This document shows positions 17,895-25,240 of a DNA stretch of 46,193 nt, piece after piece. The position numbers and the translations under genes were made by a program. Within the stretch, counting starts at the first letter, position 1; each line of letters opens with the position of its first letter. The notes beneath the pieces are model-generated. The model was not told the DNA's origin. It saw only the letters and a list, made by a program, of their open reading frames with translations, and made no database searches. The DNA is from a virus: IMG/VR virus record IMGVR_UViG_3300020455_000024, positions 1-46,193 of that record. The stretch is one strand, 5' to 3'.

Positions 17895-18329
17895 TCCTAT
17901 AAAGGTAAATACAAACCGTTACGTCCATACAAGTATAAAGGAGACCCAACTAAAATAATATACAGATCACTTTGGGAACGTAAATTCATGCAATACTGTG
18001 ATGATAATATGAATATTTTGGAATGGGGAAGTGAAGAAATGTATGTATGGTACAAATCTCCAATAGATAATAGAGCACATAGATACTTTCCAGATTTTTA
18101 CATCAAAGTAAAAGAAAATACTGGAAAGATTAAAAAATATATCATTGAAGTTAAACCTAAGAAACAAACAAAAGCACCACCTAAACCAAAGAAACAAACT
18201 AAATCATATCTCCGTGAAGCATTTGAGTTTGCCAAAAATAAAGCAAAATGGAGAGCAGCAAATGAATGGTGTATGGATAGGGGATTTGAGTTTAAGATAC
18301 TTACAGAAACAGAACTAGGAATTAAATGA
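17892..18329 (+). CDS. 4: Head completion protein gp4 (gp50/gp4 family)
   Basis: A 145-residue protein (T4 gp4 is 150). It shows the family signature YRSLWERKFMQYCDDN, ILEWGSEEMYVWYKSP, then HRYFPDFYIKVKE and YIIEVKPKKQTK. The E...D..V/I-EVKPK pattern is that of a PD-(D/E)XK/TnsA-like nuclease fold, as known for this family. In T4, gp4 acts on filled heads so that tails can attach. It is the first gene of the plus-strand block and overlaps the next gene by 4 bases (ATGA). Confidence 0.85.
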   Translation: MSYKGKYKPLRPYKYKGDPTKIIYRSLWERKFMQYCDDNMNILEWGSEEMYVWYKSPIDNRAHRYFPDFYIKVKENTGKIKKYIIEVKPKKQTKAPPKPKKQTKSYLREAFEFAKNKAKWRAANEWCMDRGFEFKILTETELGIK

Positions 18330-18676
18330 GTCGTATAAACAACATAGTAAAAGAATTAATAGGAATTGAACATCCCGATGATTTGATGTTGGATTTAATG
18401 CAAGCATGTAATAATACAGTAACTCCTGCCCCAGACGTTGGAAAATTTTATATTTTTGTATATAATCCTAAGACTCCACGTATTAGATATGATCAAAATC
18501 CATTAGTTGCTGTGACAGATATTTTTATTTGGGGATTCCGTGGAATCAATTTTCATTGGGATGATTATAGGCAATATACATGGAAAGAAGTCGCTGGACA
18601 ACTGTATGAAGTGTATGATGATGAACTAACTGACCTTGAGCAAATACCTTTTGCAAATTTTAAGCTAAATAGTTGA
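18326..18676 (+). CDS. Conserved phage protein of unknown function between gp4 and gp48
   Basis: A 116-residue protein starting inside the gp4 stop (ATGA), hence translationally coupled. The centre GKFYIFVYNPKTPRIRYDQN followed by PLVAVTDIFIWGFRGINFHW is distinctive: an FxYxPKTP...YDxxPLV...GxNxHW pattern that I associate with small phage structural or accessory proteins but cannot assign to a named family. No signal peptide or membrane segment. Position between head-completion and tail-tube-cap genes suggests a virion or assembly role; this is inference only. Confidence 0.6.
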   Translation: MSRINNIVKELIGIEHPDDLMLDLMQACNNTVTPAPDVGKFYIFVYNPKTPRIRYDQNPLVAVTDIFIWGFRGINFHWDDYRQYTWKEVAGQLYEVYDDELTDLEQIPFANFKLNS

Positions 18677-18692
18677 AATAATAGGGTCGATA

Positions 18693-19727
18693 ATGGGATT
18701 CGCAGGACAATTATTTGATAAACCAGGTGGAAGATACTCTGTTGATAATATACAAAAACTTCAGAATAAATCAAAGAAGTTAATAAAAAATAATCCACTT
18801 TCTAGTGGTAGATCTAAAAAAGCAGGTCAAGGAGCACAACTACTAAGATATCCAAATAAAAGAATAGAAAGTTCAGCAGACTATCTAAGTATAAAAATTG
18901 TAGAATATAAACCAAGTGGAATAGGTGTAGATCAAATTAATAGTAAAGAAACTAATACAGGATCAACATTTACTGGTAAAATTGGTGCTTCATCACAGTT
19001 AGGTACAGCATCTAGTAGAGCATCTAAACAAAAACCAATAGCAAATATACTATTACCAATACCACAAGGAGTTGAAGATAAAAACGCTGTTCAATGGAGT
19101 GACTCATCATTAAATCCGTTGAAAGCACTTGGTCTTAATATGGGAATGGGTCTTATGAAAAACCCAGGTCAGACATTAAGATCTATGGTAGATAATAAAG
19201 GTGGAATGGGGCAGATTGATGAGCAAACTAGAGAAGCAATCATGTCATCTCTTGCTGCTGCAGCAATAGGTGAAGATGGAGGTGAAATTAGATCAAGGGC
19301 TTCAGGACAAGTTCTAAACCCAAATATGGAAACCATATTTAAGGGAGTAACTATTAGAACCTTCTCATTTAAATTTACTTTTGCTCCAAGAAATATGAGT
19401 GAAGCACAAGAAGTAAAGCAAATAATAAAAATGTTTAAACAATCAAGTGCAGCAAGAGGAGTAGCAGAAAATAGTGGAAATGGAATGTTTATAAGTGCTC
19501 CACATGTATTCATACTTGAGTATAAGCAAGGTAATGCACCTCACCCATTCTTAAATAAATTTAAACCATGTGCTTTAGAAAACATGGGGGTATCATACAC
19601 ACCCAATAATACATATTCAACATATCCAGATGGAACACCAACAAGTATGGACTTAAGTTTAAGTTTTAAGGAACTAAACCCAATATATGCTGAAGATTAC
19701 GAAGAAGTAGGAGGAGTTGGATTCTAA
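18693..19727 (+). CDS. 48: Baseplate tail-tube cap gp48-like
   Basis: A 344-residue protein (T4 gp48 is 364). The C-terminal third matches the tube-like domain of gp48: FSFKFTFAPRNMSEAQEVKQ, IIKMFKQSS, HVFILEYKQGN, CALENMGVSYTPNN, then SMDLSLSFKELNPIYAEDY. gp48 closes the baseplate dome and, with gp54, primes tube assembly. Bases AGGGT lie 7 bases before the ATG. The stop shares a base with the start of gp53. Confidence 0.85.
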   Translation: MGFAGQLFDKPGGRYSVDNIQKLQNKSKKLIKNNPLSSGRSKKAGQGAQLLRYPNKRIESSADYLSIKIVEYKPSGIGVDQINSKETNTGSTFTGKIGASSQLGTASSRASKQKPIANILLPIPQGVEDKNAVQWSDSSLNPLKALGLNMGMGLMKNPGQTLRSMVDNKGGMGQIDEQTREAIMSSLAAAAIGEDGGEIRSRASGQVLNPNMETIFKGVTIRTFSFKFTFAPRNMSEAQEVKQIIKMFKQSSAARGVAENSGNGMFISAPHVFILEYKQGNAPHPFLNKFKPCALENMGVSYTPNNTYSTYPDGTPTSMDLSLSFKELNPIYAEDYEEVGGVGF

Positions 19728-20395
19728 TGTCATATTTCAGAGAACTACCTGATCTTAACTATCAGTCACCCATAAAAACCAGACAATCTTCACAGGCATA
19801 TGTGAGAGTTAAAAATTTATTCAGAAGAGTTAAACTTCGTGATGATATAGCAAATAAAAATAATTTATTTACTCTCTTTGATAAATATCAAATTCCTGAA
19901 GGTGCTAGACCAGATACCCTTGCTGAAGAATTATATGGTAGTGCTGATTTAGATTGGGTTGTATTAATAACTGCTGGAATTACAAATGCTATAGACCAAT
20001 GGCCTCTTAGTTCTAAAGATTTATATAGATATGTTGAAAATAAATATGGATTAACAGAAATAAATGAAATACATCATTATGAAACAAAAGAAGTTAGAGA
20101 CTCTAAATCAAGATTAATTCTACCTAAAGGAAAGATTGTTGATAAAGAATTCTCAATGGTAAATCCAGATTCACCCACAAAAGTAAATATCACCCCTAAC
20201 CCAGTGGTAGGAGTGACAAATTACGAGTATGAAGTTATTAAAAATGAAGAAAAGAGAAATATATATTTACTGAGACCCAATTACTTACAAATGTTCTTAA
20301 ATGATATGAGAGATATTATGCATTATGATAAATCTTCTCAATTTGTAAATAAAAGACTGGCAGAAACAGAAAATACTAGAAATACTTCTCCATAA
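19727..20395 (+). CDS. 53: Baseplate wedge protein gp53
   Basis: A 222-residue protein (T4 gp53 is 196). The family pattern is clear: VKNLFRRVKLRDDI, YQIPEGARPDTLAEELYGSA, DLDWVVLITAGITNAIDQWP, LYRYVENKYG, and a C-terminal YLLRPNYLQMFLNDMRDIM. gp53 joins wedges into the six-fold baseplate. It ends 2 bases from the end of gp32 on the opposite strand. There is no room for a terminator in that convergent junction and none is visible. Confidence 0.85.
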   Translation: MSYFRELPDLNYQSPIKTRQSSQAYVRVKNLFRRVKLRDDIANKNNLFTLFDKYQIPEGARPDTLAEELYGSADLDWVVLITAGITNAIDQWPLSSKDLYRYVENKYGLTEINEIHHYETKEVRDSKSRLILPKGKIVDKEFSMVNPDSPTKVNITPNPVVGVTNYEYEVIKNEEKRNIYLLRPNYLQMFLNDMRDIMHYDKSSQFVNKRLAETENTRNTSP

Positions 20396-20397
20396 TA

Positions 20398-21270
20398 TTA
20401 CTCAGCAAGTTGTGCAAAGTAAGATAGTGTATCATCCTCCTCAGATGTAGGAATTGATGCAGTAGCAACTGCTTGCTCTGCTACACCACGATCATTGTCC
20501 TCATCAACAACTTCTGGATCCTGACGTACTTGTGCTTTATTGCCTAGTACATATTCAAGACGCTTCTTAAGTTCATCATAAGACTTGAACTGATCACTAG
20601 CAACTAATTCTGCAAGAGAGTACTCTTTCTTCCAGAGTGCTTCTAGTGCGTCATCATCATCCAATAATGGAGATGTAGCAGTAAATTCAGATGAATCGTA
20701 GTTACGATATCCAGCAACGTTCTTTGCCTTCAACTTGAAGTTAGCACCTTGCCAGAAATCAAATGGATCAATTGCTTCCTCATCCTCAAACTCAGGTTGC
20801 ATTGCTGCAGTTAGTTTGTCAAAGATCTTCTTACCGTACTTGTATAAGAATACTTTGCCTTCGTTCTCAGGATTTGCTGGATCCTTCACAACATAGATGT
20901 TACTGATGTAAGTTAATTTACGCTTCTGCTTACGAGCAGTATCTTTACCAGCATCAGTGCCGTTGTTCCATAGAGTAGTATTGTACTCAGAAACAGGATC
21001 CTTCTGACCAAGAGTAGTCAGAGAATTCTCTATAAACCAACCACCAGGTCCTTGGAAGGCATGAGAGTATAGTTTTACGAATGGTAGATCCTCACCATCG
21101 GGAGCAGGTAGGAAACGGATAACAGCATATCCATTACCACTTTTATCCACATCTAGTTTCCAGAGACGGTCATCTCCACCAGATGTAGTGTTCATTTTCT
21201 CGACTTCCTTCACAAGTTTTTGTGTAAGAGAGCCTAGTTTTGATTGCTTTTTAAGATTAGCAAACGTCAT
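20398..21270 (-). CDS. 32: Single-stranded DNA-binding protein gp32
   Basis: A 290-residue protein (T4 gp32 is 301). The N-terminal LKKQSKLGSLTQKLVKEVEK contains the LAST-type basic motif used for cooperative binding. The core SNIYVVKDPANPENEGKVFL followed by YKYGKKIFDKL is nearly the T4 sequence, and QGANFKLKAKNVAGYRNYD is also conserved. The C-terminus is acidic and ends EEDDTLSYFAQLAE. The region that holds the zinc ribbon in T4 (between SHAF and KRKLTY) has no cysteine, and the whole protein is Cys-free. It has a clear CCGAGG ribosome-binding site and its own sigma70-type promoter. It is the last gene of the replication operon and is visibly more GC-rich than its neighbours. Confidence 0.93.
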   Translation of the reverse strand: MTFANLKKQSKLGSLTQKLVKEVEKMNTTSGGDDRLWKLDVDKSGNGYAVIRFLPAPDGEDLPFVKLYSHAFQGPGGWFIENSLTTLGQKDPVSEYNTTLWNNGTDAGKDTARKQKRKLTYISNIYVVKDPANPENEGKVFLYKYGKKIFDKLTAAMQPEFEDEEAIDPFDFWQGANFKLKAKNVAGYRNYDSSEFTATSPLLDDDDALEALWKKEYSLAELVASDQFKSYDELKKRLEYVLGNKAQVRQDPEVVDEDNDRGVAEQAVATASIPTSEEDDTLSYFAQLAE

Positions 21271-21312
21271 TTAGATTACCTCGGATTAATTTGGATTTCG
21301 TTGGATGTTTAG

Positions 21313-21341
21313 ATTATAACAAATTTACGATTGATAGTCAA
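21313..21341 (-). promoter_or_regulatory. Sigma70-type promoter for gp32
   Basis: TTGACT (21336-21341) and TATAAT (21313-21318) are separated by exactly 17 bases. The element overlaps the last codons of the DUF1825 gene and lies 43 bases before the gp32 ATG. It would give gp32 extra expression from host-type polymerase, beyond readthrough from the operon. Confidence 0.75.
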
Positions 21342-21663
21342 CAAATTGTTTCAATTTATCAATAGTATTCTCCATACCTGAAAATAATACCTGTATATCA
21401 GTACCTTCTGGGAAACCCATCATGGTAACTGACTTCTGCAATTGATCTTTCAATTTCTTTGCATCAGGATCATCAGATAAAGAGAGTCTAGTATACATCA
21501 AACGTTGCTTTTCTAGCAACGTAACTAATTTATCAATGTGTTCCAATCTATCATCACGATCTAGAACATTAAATGATGTCATGTCACTATACAGTTCTTC
21601 CTGCAATGCATTAATCTCCTTTAGTTCTTCTCGAACTATTTCAGATTTAAAAAAATCACTCAT
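21325..21663 (-). CDS. DUF1825 family protein
   Basis: A 112-residue all-helical protein. FFKSEIVREELKEINALQEE at the start and FSGMENTIDKLKQFVDYQS at the end fit the cyanobacterial DUF1825 family (FFDSEIVQEEAK..., ending ...RMKAELE). The family is widespread in cyanobacteria and its biochemical role is not known to me. Its ATG overlaps the gp59 stop by 8 bases, and gp32 follows after 54 bases, so it is embedded in the helicase-loading/ssDNA-binding operon. T4 has no equivalent gene between 59 and 32. A role in replication or in host interaction is inferred from position only. Confidence 0.75.
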   Translation of the reverse strand: MSDFFKSEIVREELKEINALQEELYSDMTSFNVLDRDDRLEHIDKLVTLLEKQRLMYTRLSLSDDPDAKKLKDQLQKSVTMMGFPEGTDIQVLFSGMENTIDKLKQFVDYQS

Positions 21664-22255
21664 GTATTAGTTCCCTTAAGATAGTTTTATATTGGAATAC
21701 ATTAATATTTATGAAGGGAATATACTTCTTTATTTTTAGACTTACGGATTCCCACACTGGATCATCCAACTTCTTATCAAAATTTTTTACGAAAGAAAAG
21801 ACTTTTTCCAGTATCGTAAGCGTTTCTAAGTCGATCTCTCCACCCAAATACTTTTTTAGAACTATTGGATGCTTTTTCTTGGAGCAATCGAATAGTTCGT
21901 TCAAGTTTCCGTTGGATAGTAATTCGCTCGACTGTTCTTTGAACAAGTAAGTCAAACTCTGCTGTCTTCTCATCCACTCTGCGTAATTTCTTTCTCCAGA
22001 ATTGATAATTTCTCCAATCCATAAGTTCTGAGGGTTATCTGTTATTACAAAATTTGATAATAAAAAATCAAGTATCTGTTGATCAGAGTACTTTCTAGAA
22101 GTTTTCTCAAACCAGTACTTATCCTTTCGTTTATTAAAGGATGCCATAGTAGCACGGGACTTACCTCCATATTTAAAAAAGTCATACTTACGATTAGTAA
22201 AATGACTCTTCATAGAAAGATAAGTTTGGTAGGTTTCAAATGGTGTCACCTTCAT
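21656..22255 (-). CDS. 59: Helicase loader gp59
   Basis: A 199-residue protein (T4 gp59 is 217). It matches the T4 protein in layout: FETYQTYLSMKSHFTNRKYD, FKYGGKSRATMASFNKRKDK, FLLSNFVITDNPQNLWIGEI, NYAEWMRRQQSLTYLFKEQ, then VLKKYLGGEIDLETLTILEK. gp59 loads the gp41 helicase onto gp32-coated forks. ATG overlaps the gp33 stop (ATGA). Gene order 33-59-(DUF1825)-32 matches T4 apart from the insertion. Confidence 0.85.
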   Translation of the reverse strand: MKVTPFETYQTYLSMKSHFTNRKYDFFKYGGKSRATMASFNKRKDKYWFEKTSRKYSDQQILDFLLSNFVITDNPQNLWIGEIINSGERNYAEWMRRQQSLTYLFKEQSSELLSNGNLNELFDCSKKKHPIVLKKYLGGEIDLETLTILEKVFSFVKNFDKKLDDPVWESVSLKIKKYIPFININVFQYKTILRELIHE

Positions 22256-22512
22256 ATAGGAAGTTTTGCCTTTGAAGTTGCTTTCATAAAATTAAGACGA
22301 GTTGCATCCCATTTTATTCTTTCCTTCAAAGGTTTTGATATTAGTTTCGTTACTGATTCTACCTCAAGACTATTGATTTCGCAATAGTGTAAGATTGCAT
22401 CAATGTAATTGAGTTCATCTTCTGCTACAATTTTTTCAATTTCTATTGCAAACTTTTGTGGTGTTAAAAACTTACTTTCAATTGCTTTCTCTAATTCTTT
22501 AGTCGGTTCCAT
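22252..22512 (-). CDS. 33: Late-transcription coactivator gp33
   Basis: An 86-residue protein starting MEPTKELEKAIESKFLTPQK. FAIEIEKIVAEDELNYIDAI, then HYCEINSLEVESVTKLIS and LKERIKWDATRLNFM, line up with T4 gp33 (FIIEKMVEEFGMSYLEATTA...). I chose the ATG at 22512, which overlaps the upstream stop by 14 bases, over an in-frame start at 22617 that would overlap by more than 100. gp33 bridges host RNA polymerase to the sliding clamp at late promoters, consistent with the TATAAATA-like sites in this window. Confidence 0.8.
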   Translation of the reverse strand: MEPTKELEKAIESKFLTPQKFAIEIEKIVAEDELNYIDAILHYCEINSLEVESVTKLISKPLKERIKWDATRLNFMKATSKAKLPI

Positions 22513-23179
22513 AGATTTCCAATTTATCTCCAACAAATTTTCTAATGTATTCACCGAGGAGTTTGATATACTTTGCTTTGTCAGTTTCTTCATAGACTTT
22601 ACACTCTCCATTTTCACATGCCATAATGATTACTAATTTTTTTATTGAAATGTTATGCATTTCATATAGCATACAACCATATGCCATTGCTTGAACAAAA
22701 TAATGTTCAATCCACTCTCGTGGTTTAGGTTTCTTAGATGTCTTAAAATCTATTATCGCTAACTCGCCATCATATTCTGCAATACAATCAACGGTTCCAG
22801 CAACTCCCAATTGCCTACTATATAGCGGTCCTTCCAGAGCGTATATATTATTTATCTTATTAAGTTCCCCCTTAGCAATCTTAAATAAAAATTCAGAAAT
22901 TGGTGGAACTTCGGGAAGATTTTTGTTATACAAATAATTCTCAGTAAGAGTATGCATATCAGTACCACGTTTGGTTGCTGCCTTAGTGATACGATCTGCT
23001 TCCTCATTACCAACTCTCTTACGCCATTTAACAAAGATCTCTTTATTAAAATGACTAGTTACAGATGTAATAGAAACTAATTTAATTAGTTCTTCTTCAT
23101 TAGGAATTTTATAATACCTAACACCATCTATATGTTCTCTTTCAAGAGGTGTTAGGTCTAAATCAACATGATTAAACAT
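22499..23179 (-). CDS. PD-(D/E)XK exonuclease, MGME1/RecB-like
   Basis: A 226-residue protein. The nuclease core is intact: GTVDCIAEYDGELAIIDFKT (the D of VDC, then D-F-K), followed by SKKPKPREWIEHYFVQAMAY (the Q...Y motif). The order G-x-VDC-AEY...IIDFKTS-KPKP is very close to mitochondrial genome maintenance exonuclease 1, a RecB-type single-strand exonuclease. The N-terminal part (ATKRGTDMHTLTENYL) carries the family's R-G-T-x-x-H motif. It overlaps the phoH stop by 1 base (TAATG). Likely a replication or recombination end-processing nuclease; substrate not known. Confidence 0.8.
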   Translation of the reverse strand: MFNHVDLDLTPLEREHIDGVRYYKIPNEEELIKLVSITSVTSHFNKEIFVKWRKRVGNEEADRITKAATKRGTDMHTLTENYLYNKNLPEVPPISEFLFKIAKGELNKINNIYALEGPLYSRQLGVAGTVDCIAEYDGELAIIDFKTSKKPKPREWIEHYFVQAMAYGCMLYEMHNISIKKLVIIMACENGECKVYEETDKAKYIKLLGEYIRKFVGDKLEIYGTD

Positions 23180-23931
23180 TAAAGACCCGAATCAATTTTT
23201 GCAATAATGTATTCTTTGACAAGTCCAGATCGAACTATATCATCAACACCAAATTCTATTATATCAAAAGATGGCATTTTACGCAAGATGTTCATAAAAT
23301 CCATGATTCCATTACGATCATTTGTTTTTGTAAGATCAGACTGACTAGCATCACCACAAAACATAATCTTACTATTCTGTCCAACACGAGTAATAATAGA
23401 ATCTAATTCATGGAAATTTAAATTTTGAAACTCATCTACTATGATGATAGAATCATCTAACGTAGTACCTCTTAAAAATGATGTACTCCAAAACTTAATC
23501 GTCTCCTGTGCTTTAAGATTACCATAAAGCATCTCAAAGTCTGCATCAGATGGCATCTGAAACATATACTTTACCATATGCTTATATGGTATCTGATAAT
23601 ATGAAGACTTATCTTCATGATCACCAGGAAGGAAACCAATCTCACGAGTAGAAACTAAAGACCTAACAATATAGATTCTTTCATAAGGTGTTTTTGGATC
23701 CAATACATCTCTAAGTGCATTATAAATTGTAATAAAGGTCTTACCAGTACCAGCAGCACCATAAGCAACAAGATGTTTATCACTCTTATAAGATTCATAT
23801 AAAACCTTTTGATTGTCAGTAATAGGTTCAATATCAACCAAATATTCAGAACTAAGAGGTTTCTTCCTCTTCATTTGTTTAGTCGTCAAACCAACCCCAA
23901 TAGGTTGGTCACTCTTTTTTCTTCTTGGCAT
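23179..23931 (-). CDS. phoH: PhoH-like ATPase
   Basis: A 250-residue protein with Walker A GAAGTGKT (near residue 58), Walker B SIIIVDEFQN (near 165), and the sensor-like ITRVGQNSKIMFCGDASQSD. These define the PhoH/RecD-like P-loop family. phoH is one of the most common cyanophage genes. The family is RNA- or helicase-related, and its phage role is not established. Pho-box control is not visible; it is co-transcribed within the thyX-gp32 operon. Confidence 0.93.
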   Translation of the reverse strand: MPRRKKSDQPIGVGLTTKQMKRKKPLSSEYLVDIEPITDNQKVLYESYKSDKHLVAYGAAGTGKTFITIYNALRDVLDPKTPYERIYIVRSLVSTREIGFLPGDHEDKSSYYQIPYKHMVKYMFQMPSDADFEMLYGNLKAQETIKFWSTSFLRGTTLDDSIIIVDEFQNLNFHELDSIITRVGQNSKIMFCGDASQSDLTKTNDRNGIMDFMNILRKMPSFDIIEFGVDDIVRSGLVKEYIIAKIDSGL

Positions 23932-24179
23932 CAGACTTTTAAGTTTTGAGCACCAGGTTGTCTTGAAGCTCTATCTAATACCTCATTCCAACCAGGTTTT
24001 GCTTTAACTAACTTATCTTTCCACTCTCCAACTTCACCTACACCAGGACATGTACTTGGATCAGAAAAATCTCTACTCCAATCTGGGTTATCTTCTTTCC
24101 ATTGATCCCAATCATGAACACTCATTACAACTTCTTTAGTTTCACCAGTGTCTTTATTTTTAACAGGATATGTTGCCAT
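23931..24179 (-). CDS. Small FmdB-like phage protein without zinc cysteines
   Basis: An 82-residue protein: MATYPVKNKDTGETKEVVMS, then WDQWKEDNPDWSRDFSDPS and PGWNEVLDRASRQPGAQ. The layout MxTYxFKxKDTGE...NP...P.vg...GxxevL is that of small phage FmdB-type putative regulators, but only one cysteine remains, so no zinc ribbon can form. Its stop abuts phoH. A weak CTAAATAT late-type site overlaps the thyX stop 21 bases before the ATG. Function unknown. Confidence 0.6.
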   Translation of the reverse strand: MATYPVKNKDTGETKEVVMSVHDWDQWKEDNPDWSRDFSDPSTCPGVGEVGEWKDKLVKAKPGWNEVLDRASRQPGAQNLKV

Positions 24180-24203
24180 AATAATAACGTATTGTAAAAA
24201 TAT

Positions 24204-24836
24204 TTAGACCCATTCAAGGGCTTCTGAAACTGCAGGGAACTGTTCGGTAAACACTTTCCTACATTCTTCTGCAATTACCATATGCTCCTTCTGAGTTCCG
24301 TGTGCAGACCTTAAATTTATATAATGAATCCAAGAACGACATGAACCAGTCATATAGATTCTAGTAGGAGTACAGAGTGGTAGTACCATTCTAGCACACT
24401 CTTTAGCAACACCATCCTCTAACATCTGATTGTAAAGTGCTTTAGCAGAACTAAAGAGGGTAATCATCTGACGATTAAGGGAATCAACCATCTTAGAATC
24501 TAAATCATCAGTAGAATTCTGACGATTCTTTGTATCTTGTCTTCTAAGTTCTGGCAATTCTATATCACCAAGTGCTGTACTAGCAGCATACCTTTGAGAG
24601 AACTCTTGGAAAGTAAAAGATCTATGACGTAATATCTGTGCAGCAATAGCACGGGTAGTCTCTATCTCAAGAGTCATAGAAGATTGTTCAAACACACTCC
24701 AATGATTATGTTTGATACAATACTTCAGTAGTCCTGCATACTTTTCGTTATCCTGATTAGATGGATTAGAGACACGGGCAATATAACCCATTGTCTTTTC
24801 TGCATCAGGAGTGATGCTTACAAGTTTTACAGTCAT
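24204..24836 (-). CDS. thyX: Flavin-dependent thymidylate synthase ThyX
   Basis: A 210-residue protein with the ThyX signature RHRSFTFQEFSQRYA (near residue 83), a C-terminal RIYMTGSCRSWIHYINLRSA and the AEECRKVF helix, all diagnostic. It makes dTMP from dUMP using methylene-tetrahydrofolate and FAD/NADPH, supplying thymidine for phage DNA. Overlaps the preceding small gene by 4 bases (ATGA). Confidence 0.95.
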   Translation of the reverse strand: MTVKLVSITPDAEKTMGYIARVSNPSNQDNEKYAGLLKYCIKHNHWSVFEQSSMTLEIETTRAIAAQILRHRSFTFQEFSQRYAASTALGDIELPELRRQDTKNRQNSTDDLDSKMVDSLNRQMITLFSSAKALYNQMLEDGVAKECARMVLPLCTPTRIYMTGSCRSWIHYINLRSAHGTQKEHMVIAEECRKVFTEQFPAVSEALEWV

Positions 24837-25009
24837 TTTTTACCAAATCCTTTTGATGTTTTTGATTCTATACGAGTAAGTTCTTCTTTAAGAATTCTCA
24901 ACTGTGCTTTCATATCCTTAAGTTGTTCATCAGTATAAAGATGATCTTGCTTAATCAATCTCTCAAGCATTTTCATTAATCTTTTCGACCTATTAGTCGG
25001 GGTAGCCAT
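24833..25009 (-). CDS. Small basic coiled-coil protein
   Basis: A 58-residue protein MATPTNRSKRLMKMLERLIK, then DEQLKDMKAQLRILKEELTR. It is basic and helical throughout. I placed the start at 25009, which overlaps the upstream stop by 17 bases (GATGGCTACCCCGACTAA). The frame is open further upstream, but that part is His/Met-rich and overlaps the upstream gene. Coupled to thyX by an ATGA overlap. Function not recognised. Confidence 0.65.
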   Translation of the reverse strand: MATPTNRSKRLMKMLERLIKQDHLYTDEQLKDMKAQLRILKEELTRIESKTSKGFGKK

Positions 25010-25160
25010 CGTCATCGTCGTATAGTTCGTCATAATCGGTAGGTGGTTCAAATGCCTTTGAATTCTTGTATGCATCAACATCAGAATATACTTCTGCTTT
25101 AAGTGCATCAACTAATAGTTCCATATTACGGACTATCAACTTTAATTTGTCCCTTTCCAT
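24993..25160 (-). CDS. Small acidic protein, first gene of the thyX operon
   Basis: A 55-residue protein MERDKLKLIVRNMELLVDAL, then DYDELYDDDDGYPD, with a helical N-terminus and a very acidic tail. The start at 25160 is set by the sigma70-type promoter whose -10 box is at 25180-25185. An in-frame start at 25208 would use the TTG of that promoter's own -35 box and is rejected. Function not recognised. Confidence 0.7.
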   Translation of the reverse strand: MERDKLKLIVRNMELLVDALKAEVYSDVDAYKNSKAFEPPTDYDELYDDDDGYPD

Positions 25161-25179
25161 AACAATTAGACTTTCTATT

Positions 25180-25208
25180 ATTTTACACAAAAAAAGAGCA
25201 CCTGTCAA
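25180..25208 (-). promoter_or_regulatory. Sigma70-type promoter of the thyX-gp32 operon
   Basis: TTGACA (25203-25208), a 17-base spacer, and TAAAAT (25180-25185), 20 bases before the ATG at 25160. The -35 box lies in the loop and the spacer in the descending stem and T-tract of the terminator at 25189-25220. Confidence 0.75.
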
Positions 25209-25220
25209 TAGGTGCTCTTT
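25189..25220 (-). terminator. Intrinsic terminator of the 25583-25241 micro-operon
   Basis: A perfect 10-bp stem, AAAGAGCACC with GGTGCTCTTT, and an 8-base loop TATTGACA, run into a tract of seven T residues on the minus strand. It lies 21 bases after the stop at 25241. Confidence 0.88.
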
Positions 25221-25240
25221 ATATTTAAGTTTTCTTTAAC

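Noticed and set aside
21271-21312. T4-style autoregulatory pseudoknot in the gp32 leader
   Set aside because: The 42-base leader shows a good Shine-Dalgarno but no convincing nested helices by eye.
22252-22617. 121-residue version of gp33
   Set aside because: It would overlap the nuclease gene by more than 100 bases, and similarity to gp33 lies wholly after the ATG at 22512.
24993-25208. Longer version of the acidic small protein starting at 25208
   Set aside because: The start would be the TTG of the promoter -35 box and the first 16 codons would be the terminator hairpin; the ATG at 25160 fits the promoter.
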